Source: Amyelois transitella
Taxonomy: Eukaryota > Arthropoda > Insecta > Lepidoptera > Pyralidae
Assembly: GCF_032362555.1 (NCBI RefSeq)
Contig: NC_083524.1
Span: 1,412,001 to 1,476,000, forward strand
Length of the DNA stretch: 64,000 bases
Reading direction: 5' to 3'
A program made the position numbers and the translations under genes. The notes under the pieces are model-generated. The model did no database searches, had not been told where the DNA came from, and worked only from the letters and a program-made list of their open reading frames with translations. Shown piece after piece: positions 33,422-45,200 of this stretch (position 1 is its first letter; each line of letters opens with the position of its first letter).

Positions 33422-33715
33422 ACATACATATAATCACGTATCCCTTGCGGGGTAGACAGGGCTAATAGTCTTGAAAAGACTGATAGGCGACATTCAGCTG
33501 TTTGGCTTAACGATAAAATTGAGGTTCAAATAGTGACAGGTTGCTAGCCTATCGCCTAGAAGAAAAATCCTATCCCTTACCGTCATACAGTTACTGGTAG
33601 CGTTACAGTCTTCGCGAGACTGTTGGCTCTGTCTAGCTCGTAAGGGGTAAAGACGTGACTATACATATCTTGGGATCCTTCTTTTAGCGATGGGCTAGCA
33701 GAAGTTCAAGATTGT
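33422..33715. repeat. two family A fragments in opposite orientation
   Basis: 33422-33585 reverse (TATCCCTTGCGGGGTAGAC ...), 33595-33710 mostly + (GACTGTTGGCTCTGTCTAG). Confidence 0.7.
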
Positions 33716-33845
33716 TTATTTTCTTATTATCATAAGCATAATTTTATTATGTTTCAATCACAGGAAATAAAAATCGATAAACGTTATCTGTTTATAAAAA
33801 AATGCCTTACGGTTTTCCCTCAACGGTACAAGTAGGCACAAAAAG

Positions 33846-34155
33846 CGTCGCTGGTCGAATCGGTAAGGTAAGCTTAAAATGAGTGATGCGCAGAAAGGCA
33901 CCGGTTCGAATCCCATTTCGGGCATGTACCAATGACTATTTTCGAATTTATGTACATCAGTTTGAATCTAAATCGTGTGGAAACCTGTACATTCAGGCAA
34001 CTGGATGTGTAACCATGATCGATCCAATACGAGTTAGGTTCTCCTGAAAAGGCTGCGAAGGTCAAATGGGAGTCGCTTCGTGTAAAACCCTGACTTACCC
34101 AATCCAGGGTCCATGGTCAACCCGAGTTCGAATCCCGGCCAAGGCATGATGAGAA
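33846..34155 (+). repeat. SINE B, tRNA-headed, full length
   Basis: tRNA-like head with GGTCGAATCGGTAAGG and box B CCGGTTCGAATCCC. The body holds AATGACTATTTTCGAATTTA, GCAACTGGATGTGTAACC and GGGAGTCGCTTCGTGTAAAA. A partial second box B (GAGTTCGAATCCCGGCC) at the 3' end suggests a dimer. Confidence 0.8.
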
Positions 34156-34159
34156 ACAA

Positions 34160-34445
34160 ATGATAAACAAGTTATGTCCTATTATTTTACTTACTATAAC
34201 AACATAAAGCCCATTTTTATTGACAGAATAATAATAAATTCCAAATTTTTTCTCAATTTAGAATAATCGTGGAATTTATTATTATTCGTACAAATTACGA
34301 TTTATCTTTTAAGTCTTAAAAGTTAGAATGTAATTTAGAAACCTAACTCCGCCTCCGCAAATTTTAACAAAACTTTCTTTATCAGTAAATGCTATAATAA
34401 ATTTTTAAATTACAAAAACGTTACAAAATCGAGGAAGGCTTTAGT
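34160..34445. other. intergenic, nothing recognised
   Basis: AT-rich; no gene signal. Confidence 0.4.
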
Positions 34446-34449
34446 CTAC

Positions 34450-34806
34450 CTAGATAACATCACGATTTTCGAATTTTTCCGCGCAAACTTATTTGCATAC
34501 AAACTTATGCCTTGAGTTCATCCAAATGACAATAACTTTTTTTTTTGTGAACCGATTTAGATGAAACAAACTTTAAATGTTTTTCTGAGTTAAAACAAAG
34601 CTATTGGTGCAAGTTTTAAGTGAATCGGTTCAGTACTTTCGGAGATAAGCGTGATCAAACATACAGACAGACAGACAGACAAGAAATTCAAAAAAAATAT
34701 TTTTACTTTCTATTTTTCATTCTAAGTGTCCCTCTATCCATTTTAGTCAACAATTCTAAATGTACAGACAAAATATTTTTACTGTTTTATTATATGTAGA
34801 TATAGA
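34450..34806 (-). mobile_element. Helitron-like non-autonomous element
   Basis: The inverse of the 14617-14959 family: AACCGATTTAGATGAAACAA, (CAGA)n at 34663-34680, end TATTATATGTAGATATAGA. The CTAG terminus is degraded. Confidence 0.75.
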
Positions 34807-34809
34807 TTA

Positions 34810-35170
34810 TAAAATTAGTAACCCTGAAAGAAGAAATGATCATGATTGATGATGGACTCGAAGGTGGGTTGCAATTAGTAATGTAACGAAAATACTATTA
34901 CAAGCATAAAGATAATGTCACTCCTACGCAATACCCGGATGTAAGGCTGTTCCTAAAAATAACGTATATTTGCGAAGTGCGTGGGATAAAAAATGTAGGT
35001 ACGTCAATGCCAGACATTACTTTAGGGACATTGAGTGGCGATATTATGTTAACCGTATAGCTTGGATTTTGCTGTGAAGTACGTTATCTCGTAGATGAGG
35101 TATTTCACTCTGTTTTATTCAGAAAATTGGCATTCGCAATCCATTTTTCTCATAATTTTACAATTCCTGA
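34810..35170. other. intergenic, nothing recognised
   Basis: No gene signal. Short scattered open frames only. Confidence 0.4.
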
Positions 35171-35174
35171 TCTA

Positions 35175-35328
35175 ATTGAGGACGTCCTGGCAAAGGGTCA
35201 GGTCAATTGTGACCAAAACCGCCGAGCTTGCATGAAGAGAGTTATGAATGTATACGCAGAGATCGTGGCAAGTCGAAAGATGTAGTCTCTGCCTACCCTC
35301 CGGGAAAAAGGCGTGATTTTATGTATAT
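35175..35328 (+). mobile_element. YADD-type LINE 3' fragment
   Basis: GAGGACGTCCTGGCAAAGGG ... CTCCGGGAAAAAGGCGTGAT; frameshifted, with a 20-bp deletion in the DEAKEV region. Confidence 0.8.
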
Positions 35329-35339
35329 ATATTATTCAA

Positions 35340-35470
35340 TAAAGTTACTATTCGAATCTCAATTCCGTCATTGGGCCATGTATCTGAACGTCCCTTTCAG
35401 TTTTTTCAGTGTCAACAGGCTCTGTCTACACCGCAAGGGATGAAGACGTGACTATATGTATGTATGTTTC
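35340..35470 (+). repeat. family A, 3' half
   Basis: ACTATTCGAATCTCAATTCC to GACTATATGTATGTATG. Confidence 0.75.
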
Positions 35471-35689
35471 TTTTCTTTACCACTAAAATACCATTGTATT
35501 GCCCACTCCTGAGTTTTGAAGATCACTACCTCTTTCTATTTTTAGGTTTGTTGTAACTCCTTAACATTAGAGGTCTGGTTTAAGAATAAACGCATATTAC
35601 TCGGATAATAATTCCACGTCACGAAATCTCTGTAATCGTTTGGAATAAATTCTATCTAATAAATTAAATCAAATATAATCTGAGTTTTT

Positions 35690-35948
35690 TAATGGTGCCG
35701 TGTGGTTCCCGGCACCATTAAAAAGAAGAATAGGACCACTCAATCCCGTTCCCATGGATAACGTAAAAGGCGACTAAGGGCTTATAAACTTGAGATTCTT
35801 CTTTAAGGCGATGGGCTAGCAACCTGTCACTATTTGAATCTCAATTCTATCATTAAGCCTAACAGCTGAACGTGGCCTTTCAGTCTTTCTAGACTGCTGG
35901 CTCTTGTCTACCCCGCAAGGGCTATAGACGTGACTATATGTATTTATG
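35690..35948 (+). repeat. family A SINE-like repeat, full length
   Basis: GGTGCCGTGTGGTTCCCGGC to TATAGACGTGACTATATGTA. The preceding bases include an extra GGTGCC. Confidence 0.85.
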
Positions 35949-36204
35949 TTTTTTAATGATTTTCTTCTTTTTTCTTCTCGATTTAGTCCAGGTTGTAACC
36001 TTGGCACTCCTGAGTGTCGAAGCCTTAGAGATACTAACACATCTCAATGTTGGAATAATGACCTTACTAGCGTCGCCGAACTGACCATAGTTGACCTCGA
36101 AAATCATCCACCCTATCGATACTATGGATAGCTCAGTTTGGTACAATAGTATCGACGATAACAATACTATCGATAGTTTTATTACCAACCAATATAAACT
36201 AAAT

Positions 36205-36453
36205 ACTATATAAATATTATGAAGCTGAAGAGTTTGTTTGTTTAAACGCGCTAATCTCAAAATTATTTTTATGTTTAATAGTTTTTTTTTATCGAGGAAG
36301 GCTTTAGGCTATATAACAACACACTGTAACTTTTAGGAGCGAAGAAATGATGGAAAATGTGAAAATAAAAACGGGGAAAATTATTCATCCTTGAGGGCTT
36401 TAATGATGCCCAAAATAACTGTTCCACGCGGATGAAGTCGCGGGCACAGCTAG
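36205..36453 (+). mobile_element. Helitron-like non-autonomous element
   Basis: ACTATATAAATATTATGAAG start; GAGTTTGTTTGTTTAAACGC block; GATGAAGTCGCGGGCACAGC end with CTAG. Same subfamily, inverted, at 40614-40883. Confidence 0.8.
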
Positions 36454-36940
36454 TTCTATATAAAAAACTATCGATAGTGTTGACCTATCGATAGTTTCAA
36501 CACAATCGATGGTTTTGAGATGTTGTGATCTAGTTTCAATACTTGCTATATATTACATACATACTACGAGTATGTATGTAATATATAGCATTCTATTCTT
36601 CTATTCTATTTTCTATTCTCATTCTATTTTCTATTGATACGATTGCTTTTATTCAACTATTGAATGTTATATTGTGTTGTGTCGTGTCGTGTTAAGTTAT
36701 AACTATAGAAAGTAGACTTTTGTTAGGCAAAACAAAAAATTGCATCCTTCCACCTTCCACAATCTCAGCATACTCAACACAACATTACAAATTAAAACCA
36801 GTTATCAAATAATCCTAAATATCCTTTTACATTAATTACATTGATCTTAACTTTCAATTCGCTGATTAATTATAGAGGATTAGTGTCAGTGTCAGATATT
36901 TTAAATTTTGGTAGAATTATATTAATATCAGCATCTTTAA
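36454..36940. other. intergenic with ATTCT-rich stretch
   Basis: Imperfect (TTCTATTC)n at 36588-36640. CTATCGATAG-type motifs recur (36114, 36167, 36467, 36487). No gene seen. Confidence 0.4.
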
Positions 36941-36944
36941 TGTA

Positions 36945-37215
36945 ATGGATTGCAATGTACCGTATGGTTCCCGGTACATATAAACGAGAATAGGACCACT
37001 CCATCTCGTTCCCATGGATGACGTAAAAGGCTTCAAAGGGATAGGCTTATAAATGCAATTCTTCTTTTAGACGATATTCTATCAAACAGTCACTATTTGA
37101 ATCTCAATTCTATCATAAAGCCAACCGGCAGAATGTGGCCTATCAGTCTTTTCAAGACTGTTGGCTTTATCTACCCAGCAAGGGATATAAACGTGATTTT
37201 AAGTACCTATATATG
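36945..37215 (+). repeat. family A SINE-like repeat with 5' extension
   Basis: TAATGGATTGCAATG precedes the head GTACCGTATGGTTCCCGGTA; the same extension occurs at 39595. This may mark a subfamily with a longer 5' end. Confidence 0.8.
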
Positions 37216-37269
37216 TTAATGCAATTGATTTATGTATGTTAATGCACTCAATCTCTAAATTACGTAAAT

Positions 37270-37520
37270 TGATCGTCTTTCTCCTGACGTCAGTTCCGGG
37301 AACATCCACCACTTTTCTGCTGAAGCGCCCTAGGTCCGCTTTTTGACCATAATCAAGGGTAAGTCATGTTTTTACACAAGGCTCTTACGACTTCCCAGCC
37401 CATATTGGCTCTTGATAAGAGCTGCATTATATGTATTAATTTGAGTCAATTATAATAACATCTATAGGAAAAAGATAGAGTGGTCTTGTTATTATGTTCC
37501 GGGAACCACATGGCACTCAG
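37270..37520. repeat. SINE B body fragment (-) and family A head scrap (-)
   Basis: 37275-37400 resembles the inverse SINE B body (TTTTTACACAAGGCTC). 37460-37515 is the family A head complement (GTTCCGGGAACCACATGGC). Confidence 0.45.
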
Positions 37521-37784
37521 ATGATATAGAATTATTATAAATATTACAGTGAAGTATAGTCACTCTTCACACTACGTTAAAATCTATAGTGCGCGTCACA
37601 TTCATTCAGTCTTCGAGATAATATTTAATAAGATAATATCAAGTATAGACGATAAAGATAATCCTCTGAATCTGGAAACCAATAAAATGTATATCACTTA
37701 TCTGCCCCATTGGAAAACTGGCCCATATAAAAACGCTATTTTACAGAAACTGTTTATATATTGTTTTTCTTAAATATATAAGTA

Positions 37785-37885
37785 AATATGTACGGAACAA
37801 ATTACACAGATTGAGTTAGCCTCGAAGTAAGTTGAGACTTGTGTTACGAGATACTAACTCAACGATACTCTTTTTATAATCAATA
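37785..37885 (-). repeat. tRNA-derived SINE, body only
   Basis: GGAACAAATTACACAGATTG ... ACTAACTCAACGATACTC, no tRNA head. Confidence 0.75.
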
Positions 37886-38024
37886 CTTATTTAGATTTTT
37901 ACCATTTATATTTTCTTGTTATTACTTTGTGTTTATTTTTTGAGAAGCCAGCATTGAACAGTTGTAGAAAAAGGCTCACCTGGCGGTGATATAGGGGCGT
38001 ATTGGTTCAAAAACTAATATATAC

Positions 38025-38475
38025 AAGAGAAAACTGGGTGTGGCTGAAGAATCACGAAAGTAGAATTATCGCGTTGAAAATGAGAGGTATGATCGGTGTA
38101 AAATTGAGTGTCAGGATAAGGAACAGCGTGATAAGGGAATGTTGTGATGTAAAGGAAGATATAATGACTGGAATTGAAAAAGGAATGCTTAGATGGTGTG
38201 GTTATATCGAGAGAAAGAGAGAGAGCAGGTTGATTAAGCAAATGTACGAAAGGAGTATGAATGGCATTGTTGGAGTGAGAAGGCCTAGATGAATGTACCT
38301 TGATCAAATCGGAGACATTCTGGCAACAGGTCAGATCAAGAGTACCCGCAATCTACGAGCTTGAATCGAGTGAGTTATGAATGAATGAAGCGAAAGCAGT
38401 AAGCGGAAAACGTGGCAAGTGAAAAGTTATTGTCTCTGCCCATCCCTCCGGGAAAGAAGCGTAATTTATTTATGC
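38025..38475 (+). mobile_element. YADD-type LINE, 3' coding fragment, older copy
   Basis: Reads ENWVWLKNHESRIIALKMRG, then RIRNSVIRECCDVKEDIMTG, then GMLRWCGYIERKRESRLIKQ, then GVRRPR and a stop. Matches residues ~215-361 of the 48292-49405 protein with deletions and stops. Confidence 0.85.
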
Positions 38476-38615
38476 AGTATTGAACTAGCGATATTTGATA
38501 TGGTTTAACTTTAATATTTGCCAGCTAAAAGTAACTGGATTTTTTGAGGAATTTTTTTTTAATGTTTTCGCTGTTTTCAGAAGCAACTAGCGTACGGTTT
38601 GCCAAAGGGGCGTAT

Positions 38616-38648
38616 TATAAAATATCGGAGCTATGTTTTTGGGTCAGT
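38616..38648 (+). promoter_or_regulatory. CP4 core promoter: TATA box plus TCAGT initiator
   Basis: TATAAAATA at 38616-38624 and TCAGT at 38644-38648. The initiator A (38646) is 30 bp downstream of the TATA start, the classical insect spacing. This predicts a 21-nt 5' UTR. Confidence 0.7.
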
Positions 38649-38666
38649 AGAACGCCAAATAGTGCC

Positions 38667-41600
38667 ATGATGAAGGTTTTGGCACTCCTGTTGTTGGCCG
38701 CAGTGGCTCTGGCAAAACATGAGGAGCTGATAGGGTGAGTGTTGGTGATATCGACCTCTCTTTCTCTCATCATCATCATCATTCTTGGATGGGTGGATTT
38801 CTTATAACATGTGCGATGTGCCGTGTTGTTCCCGGCACTACAGAATAGGGCCATTATTTCCCATGGATCTCGTGAAAGACGACTAAGGGATAGGATAATA
38901 AAGTCTATCTCTTAGTCGCTTTTTTATGACATCCATTGGAAAGAGATGGAGTGGTCTTGTTCTTTTTTTTATTGGTACCGGGAACCACACTGTATTTTCC
39001 GTAGCCGCTTTAGCAATTAATACAAAAAGAATTTTTTCGTATCTTTTGCTCAATATTAATAACGGTAACAGGCGGACGCTTTAAACTTTCACACAATTAT
39101 TTACTTGTATATTACCTTTTAAAATAAATAATTAGGAAAACAACAATGTAATTACCAAAAACCCATACAACATACGTTACTCTTAAGAATTTTTTTTCTG
39201 TTCATTTTAATACACAGTTAGAATATAAAAAAACAACAGTAACAAACGTGATGATGGTACGAAACCCATCGTGCGCGGGCCCGACTCACCCTTAGCCGTA
39301 TATTAAGATACATTTAAAAAAACAAAACTAACTATTTTCAGTTGGAAATCCTACTACCTCGCTCCAGCTAACGAAGAGCATCTTCAGACTATAGGCCGGT
39401 TGAAGTATGACCTAGATCTGGACGTCCTCAGCCATCCCATCCTGCAGAGGGAGGGAGTAGTCCTGGTGAAACCTGAACATCATGACAGCTTCATCCAAGC
39501 CGTCCAGGAGGCAGGAATACCGTACAGGATCCACAGGGAAGACGTGAAGGCGTAAGTGCAACTGTCAAAAAAATGTATCAATATTAGTTTCTTTGATGCA
39601 ATGGATTGCAATATGCCGTGTGGTTCGCGGTATTATAAAAAAAGAATAGGACCACTCCATTTAGTTCCCATGGATGTCGTAAAAAGTAGCTTCTTTGATG
39701 CAATGGATTGCAATATGCCGTGTGGTTCGCGGTATTATAAAAAAAGAATAGGACCACTCCATTTCGTTCCCATGGATGTTGTAAAAAGCAACAAAGGTGT
39801 AGGCTAAAACTTTGGATTCTTCTTTTAGGCGATGAGCTAGCAACCTGTCACTATTTGAATCTCTATTGTATCATTAAGCCAAACAGCTGAATGTGGCCTA
39901 TCAGTCTTTTCAAGACTTTTGGCTCTGTCTACCATGCAAGGGATATAGACGTGATTTTATGACTACGCTGATTTGTCAAACTAGGCACGGTCAGGAGAAA
40001 GGTCAGGTCAAGAGTACCTGAAACCGAACTTGCAAGACAGTTATGAATGTGAATGAAGCGAAAGGAGTTTGCAGAGATCGGGGCAAGTGGTAAGATGTTA
40101 ATCTCTGCATACCCTTCCGAAAAGAAGGCATGATTCTATGTATTAATTCAAGAAGGCTGAATTTAACATAGCATGTCTTCTCTCTCTTTCTAACTTTGAG
40201 ACTAACCGCAATGATAGAAAAAGAAAGAAAATAAGCCTTGAGTTAAGGCTGTTTCTCTTCTAGGCAATAATAAATATGATATTATTCATTTAGGAGATGG
40301 ACTAGCAACATGCCACTTATTGAATCTCATTTGCATCAAGCTGAATGTGGCCTTTCGGTATTTTTAATACTGTTGGCTCTGTCTACCCCGTAAGGGAGAC
40401 GTGATTATATGTATGTATATACGTAGAAATTTCAAGGAACGTGTAAAATAAAGTAGATAAAAATCTTGACATAAATTTCTTTATCAATTAATCTCCATTA
40501 CCCGAAATTAAGGCTTGATTGATTAGTATAATGATAAAATTAAACTCTTCCTAATTATTTGATAATAATAAGCAAAATGAATCACATTTTTATCTAGAGT
40601 CGTATAAGAAAAACTAGCTGTGCCCGCGACTTCGTCCGCGTGGAATAGTTATTTTGTGCATCATTGAAGCCCTCAAGGAGGAGTAATTTTCCCCGTTTTT
40701 TTCACATTTTTCATTATTTCTTCGCTCTTAATAGTTGCGGCGTGATAATAAATAGCTTAAAGCCTTCCTCGATAAATGGTCTATTAAACACAAAAAGAAT
40801 TTTTAAATTCGAACCAGTAATTCCTGAGATTAGCGCGTTCAAACAAACAAACAAATTCTTCAGCTTTATAATATTAGTATAGATTATGCAAAAAAATTGA
40901 TGTACCTACGTGAGTGCGTGTTTGAGGATGCTATTCAATCACGAAAATTCTACTGGATGGATTTTGATGAAACTTACGTACACGGGAAGAATAATGCCTG
41001 GAATAGAACATAGTTTATTTTTCTTACAAAAGCAAAGTCCCGGGGGCGCAGCTGTTAAAAAACAAATAAATTCTAAAGACAAAAAAAGGAAATTATAATA
41101 ATGGAAAGTTAAAGTATCTCTTTGTATACAACATTTGCTGTCTTGCCCATTGGAGACATCACAAAAAAACTGTCACAGCTGGTGACCCGCGGAAAGCGAC
41201 GTAGAGCTGTCCGTGTGAGAAGCAAATCGTCCTGAGGTCGACTCCGGCTGCTCCAAGCGTTTGACCTTGCAATTTGTTAATTGTCATCGCGAAACATATA
41301 GCCACTGGAAACTGAACACGCTTAAATTGAAATGGAAAGTTGTTGGGAATGAGGGGAATGCGTGGTATAAAAACAATTTCACCAGCTGCACAACCAGTAA
41401 GAATTTTAGCTTCTATAATATTGTTATGAAGCGAAAATGTATTGTGAGGGCAATGTTAAAATATTAAGGGTTTTGAAAAAATCTCTAAGTGAATCTATTT
41501 GTTTTAAGCCGTAGATAGCTCGAATCGCCTTTTTTTTTTGTAAACTATAATAATACTTTTAATTCTCATGTGGCGCCATCTCGTATCGGGTAGTCAAAAA

Positions 41601-42198
41601 ATAAATATCTAAACCACGGGAACTAAATCAATGGTGAAACGGTAAGTCCTGGCGTTACTACATTGTGTGTTATTCCTGCTAATCTTGAGCGATGCATTGT
41701 AGCCGATGCGGGGCGCGTCAAACTACCTACATAAAAAAAAAATCTTCTCAAAGATGTGGTGAAACGGTAAGTACTGGCGAAACTAAATCAATGAAAAAAA
41801 GAATTTGTAATAAATTGAAAATTTTGCCAGCGGCTACAATCGTGTTATTTCTTAAATTCTCATGAGGCGCCATCTCGTATCGGGTGGGAAAAAAAAAATA
41901 AATATCTAAACCACGGGAACTTAATCAAAAAACAAAGCATAATGAATTAAATCAATAAAATGCTATTTTTTAATCATCATTATAAATATGATAATTAATT
42001 ATTTATAGCTTTTTATATCGATTCAAAAATGACGAAGTTCCATACAAACTTGCACCCCCTCTTTCATCCCCTTGGGATAGAATTTCAGGATAAAAAGTAG
42101 CCTATATTCTAATCCAGGTTAATAGCTATATCTGTGCCGAATTTCGTTCAAATCCGTTCGGTAGATTTTGCGTGATGCGCGTACAAACATACAGACAG

Positions 42199-42232
<34 letters not shown>

Positions 42233-45200
42233 AAAAATTCAAAAAAAAATTGTTTTGGCTTCTATTGACCCTAAAAAGACCCCTTATAATTTTTTTTCTT
42301 AAATATCTTCAATGTACAGACAAAGTTCAGTTACAGTTTTATTATATGTATGGATGTCATAAGAATTCAATTATTTAAATAACTTGTTCTTTCTAAGAGA
42401 CCGATAGAGTTATGCCGTGATCAGAGGGCTGGAAACTTCTCAGTTATTCTTCAAGTTAATCTCTGAACTGAGCATTGCTTTTCAATGTGACAATGCAACC
42501 AGCCTTCTGGGCAAGTTGCCGTGGTCAAATTAATAAGCCTACACCACCTGCATCTGGAAAGCTGCACATTCAGGCAACTGAATGTGTGACCATGATCGAT
42601 AAAATACGAATTAGGTTCCCCTGTAAAGATTGCGGGGGTCAGATGGTAGACGCTTCGTGTAATAGCTCACCCAATCCAGGATCCATGGTCAAAGGCATAC
42701 TCTGAGCTTCTCTCCAGAATTGTGAGGAGGAAACCAGGACTAAAGCCAGGAGGAGGAAGAAGAAGAATATTAGTCTAGACTGGTTTTGTCTATTTCAGGA
42801 CAGAGACTTAATATGTATACATACATACATACATATGATCACGTCTATATCCCTTGCGGGGTAGACAGAGCCAACAGTCTTGAAAAGACTGAATGGCCAC
42901 GTTCAGCTATTTGGCTTAATGATAGAACCGAGATTCAAATAGTGACAGGTTGCTAGCCCATCGCCTAAAAGAGGAATCCTAAGTTTATAAGCCTATCCCT
43001 TAGTCGCCTTTTACGACATCCATGGGAAAGAGATGGAGTGGTCCTATTCTTTTTTGTAATAGTGCCGGGAACCACACGGCACTTAATATGTATGTTTTTA
43101 ATCATTCTCTTAACATTTTCAGAGCGCTGGACTACGATGACATGGTAATTGAGACAAGAAGAAGAGAGAGAGTCATGAGGAACTCTCGTGAAATGCCATA
43201 CGATAGTTACCAGAGAATGGAAGTGGTGGGTAATCCTTATTATTTTAAAGCTAAAGTCGTGCGGTTCCTGTCACCAATATAAAAGAAAAGAATAGGACCA
43301 CTCCATATATTTCCTATGGATGTCGTAAACGAGTGACTAAGGGATAGGCTCATAAACTTGGGATGCTTTTTCTTAGGCGATGGTCTAGCAACCACTGTCA
43401 CTATTTGAATCTCAATTCTATTCTTAGGTAAGCCTAAGAGCTGAACGAGGCCTATCAGTATTTTCGAGACTGTTAGCTCTGTCTACCCTGCAAGGGATAT
43501 AGACGTGATTATAAACTAAGCGTCTAAGGCGGATCACAGCAACGTCACTATTTTAATCCCAATTCCATCCTGAAGCTATACAGTTAAACGTGGCCTGTCT
43601 CATCGAGACCGTTGCCTCTGTCTACCTCGCAAGTAACATAGACGTGACCATAAGTATCTCTGTTATGAATCGTGGCATCTTCTTTCAGATCGATGCTTAC
43701 CTCGAGAGGATCGCGAGAGAATACCCCGACACAGTGACCCTTGTCACTGCCGCCAACTCTTTCAACGGCCGCCCGATCAACTACCTGAAGATTTCCACCA
43801 CTAACTTCGAAGACGAAAGTAAACCTGTCATCTTCATCGATGGAGGGATCCACGCTAGGGAGTGGATATCACCACCGACTGTGACGTACGCTATAAGGAA
43901 GCTGGTGGAAGATGTCACCGAGTCTGATCTCCTGGACAGGTTCGATTGGATTCTTCTGCCGGTTGTCAACCCTGATGGTTACGAACATACTTTCACAACC
44001 GTAAGTATGTTATTAAGAGTTTTTATATGAATACTTCTATCCATCTATTCATGCCGTGTGGTTCCCGGCACCAATACAAAAAAGAATAGGACCACTCCAT
44101 CTCTTTCCCATGGATGTCGTAAAAGGTGACTAAGATTAAAGAGATAGGCTTATAAACTTGGGATTCTTCTTTAAGGCGATAGGCTAGCAACCTGTCACTA
44201 TTTGCTCTGTCTACCCTACAAGGGATATACACGTGATTATATGAATAAATGAATTAATACCAATTTCATTTCCAAAACTAAATAGGAGCTAAATGTAATT
44301 CGTTGAAATGTTTTTTTACTGACTTAAAGTTAAATGTTTCAAAGTACCTTGTTTGATTCTATTTTATCATTGTCATTAGTAGTAGGGGCAATTTTAACAT
44401 CGTTTACCTTTATGCGGTCTTAAAAACCGTGCACGATAAACAACTAAGCACAATATACATACATACCTACATATGGTCACGTCTATATCCCTTGCGGGGT
44501 AGACAGAGCCAACAGTCTCGAATAGATGGCCACGTTCAGCTATTTGGCTTAATGATAGAATTGATATTCAAATAGTGACAGGTTGCTAACCCATCGCCTA
44601 AAAAAGAATCCCAAGTTTGTAAGCCTATCCCTTAGTCGCCTTTTACGACATCCATGGGAAAGAGATGGAGTGGTCCTATTCTTTTTTGTATTGGTGCCGG
44701 GAACCGCACGGCAGTATTTATAAATAGTATATTATTTTCGTTGAAATCTCAGAGAAATGTATCATATAATATAATTGAATCTATGCGATTCAGGACAAAA
44801 AGAAGCGACTACTTATGTAAATAAGAAAAATCCCAATTATTCAAAAATATCACTCAACATTTTCAGTACCGTTTCTGGCGCAAGACTCGCTCCACCGACC
44901 AGCACTCCCTCAGCCCCACATGCCCAGGAGTCGACGGGAACCGCAACTACGACTTCTTCTGGAACACGGTCGGCACCAGCGCATCTCCCTGCGCCGACAC
45001 CTACGCTGGTAACCGTCCCTTCTCTGAAATCGAAACCAGAGTCGTCAGAGACATAGTCCAAGAGAATCTGCACAGATTAGCGTTATACCTCACCATGCAT
45101 AGCTATGGAAGTATGATACTGTACCCCTGGGGTCATGACGGCACTCTATCACCTAACGCCTTCGCTCTCCACCTTGTCGGAGTGGCTATGGCTGACAGAA

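Noticed and set aside
38544-38738. Upstream-extended start for CP4
   Set aside because: It would run through the TATA box and initiator; the signal peptide begins at the ATG pair 38667/38670.
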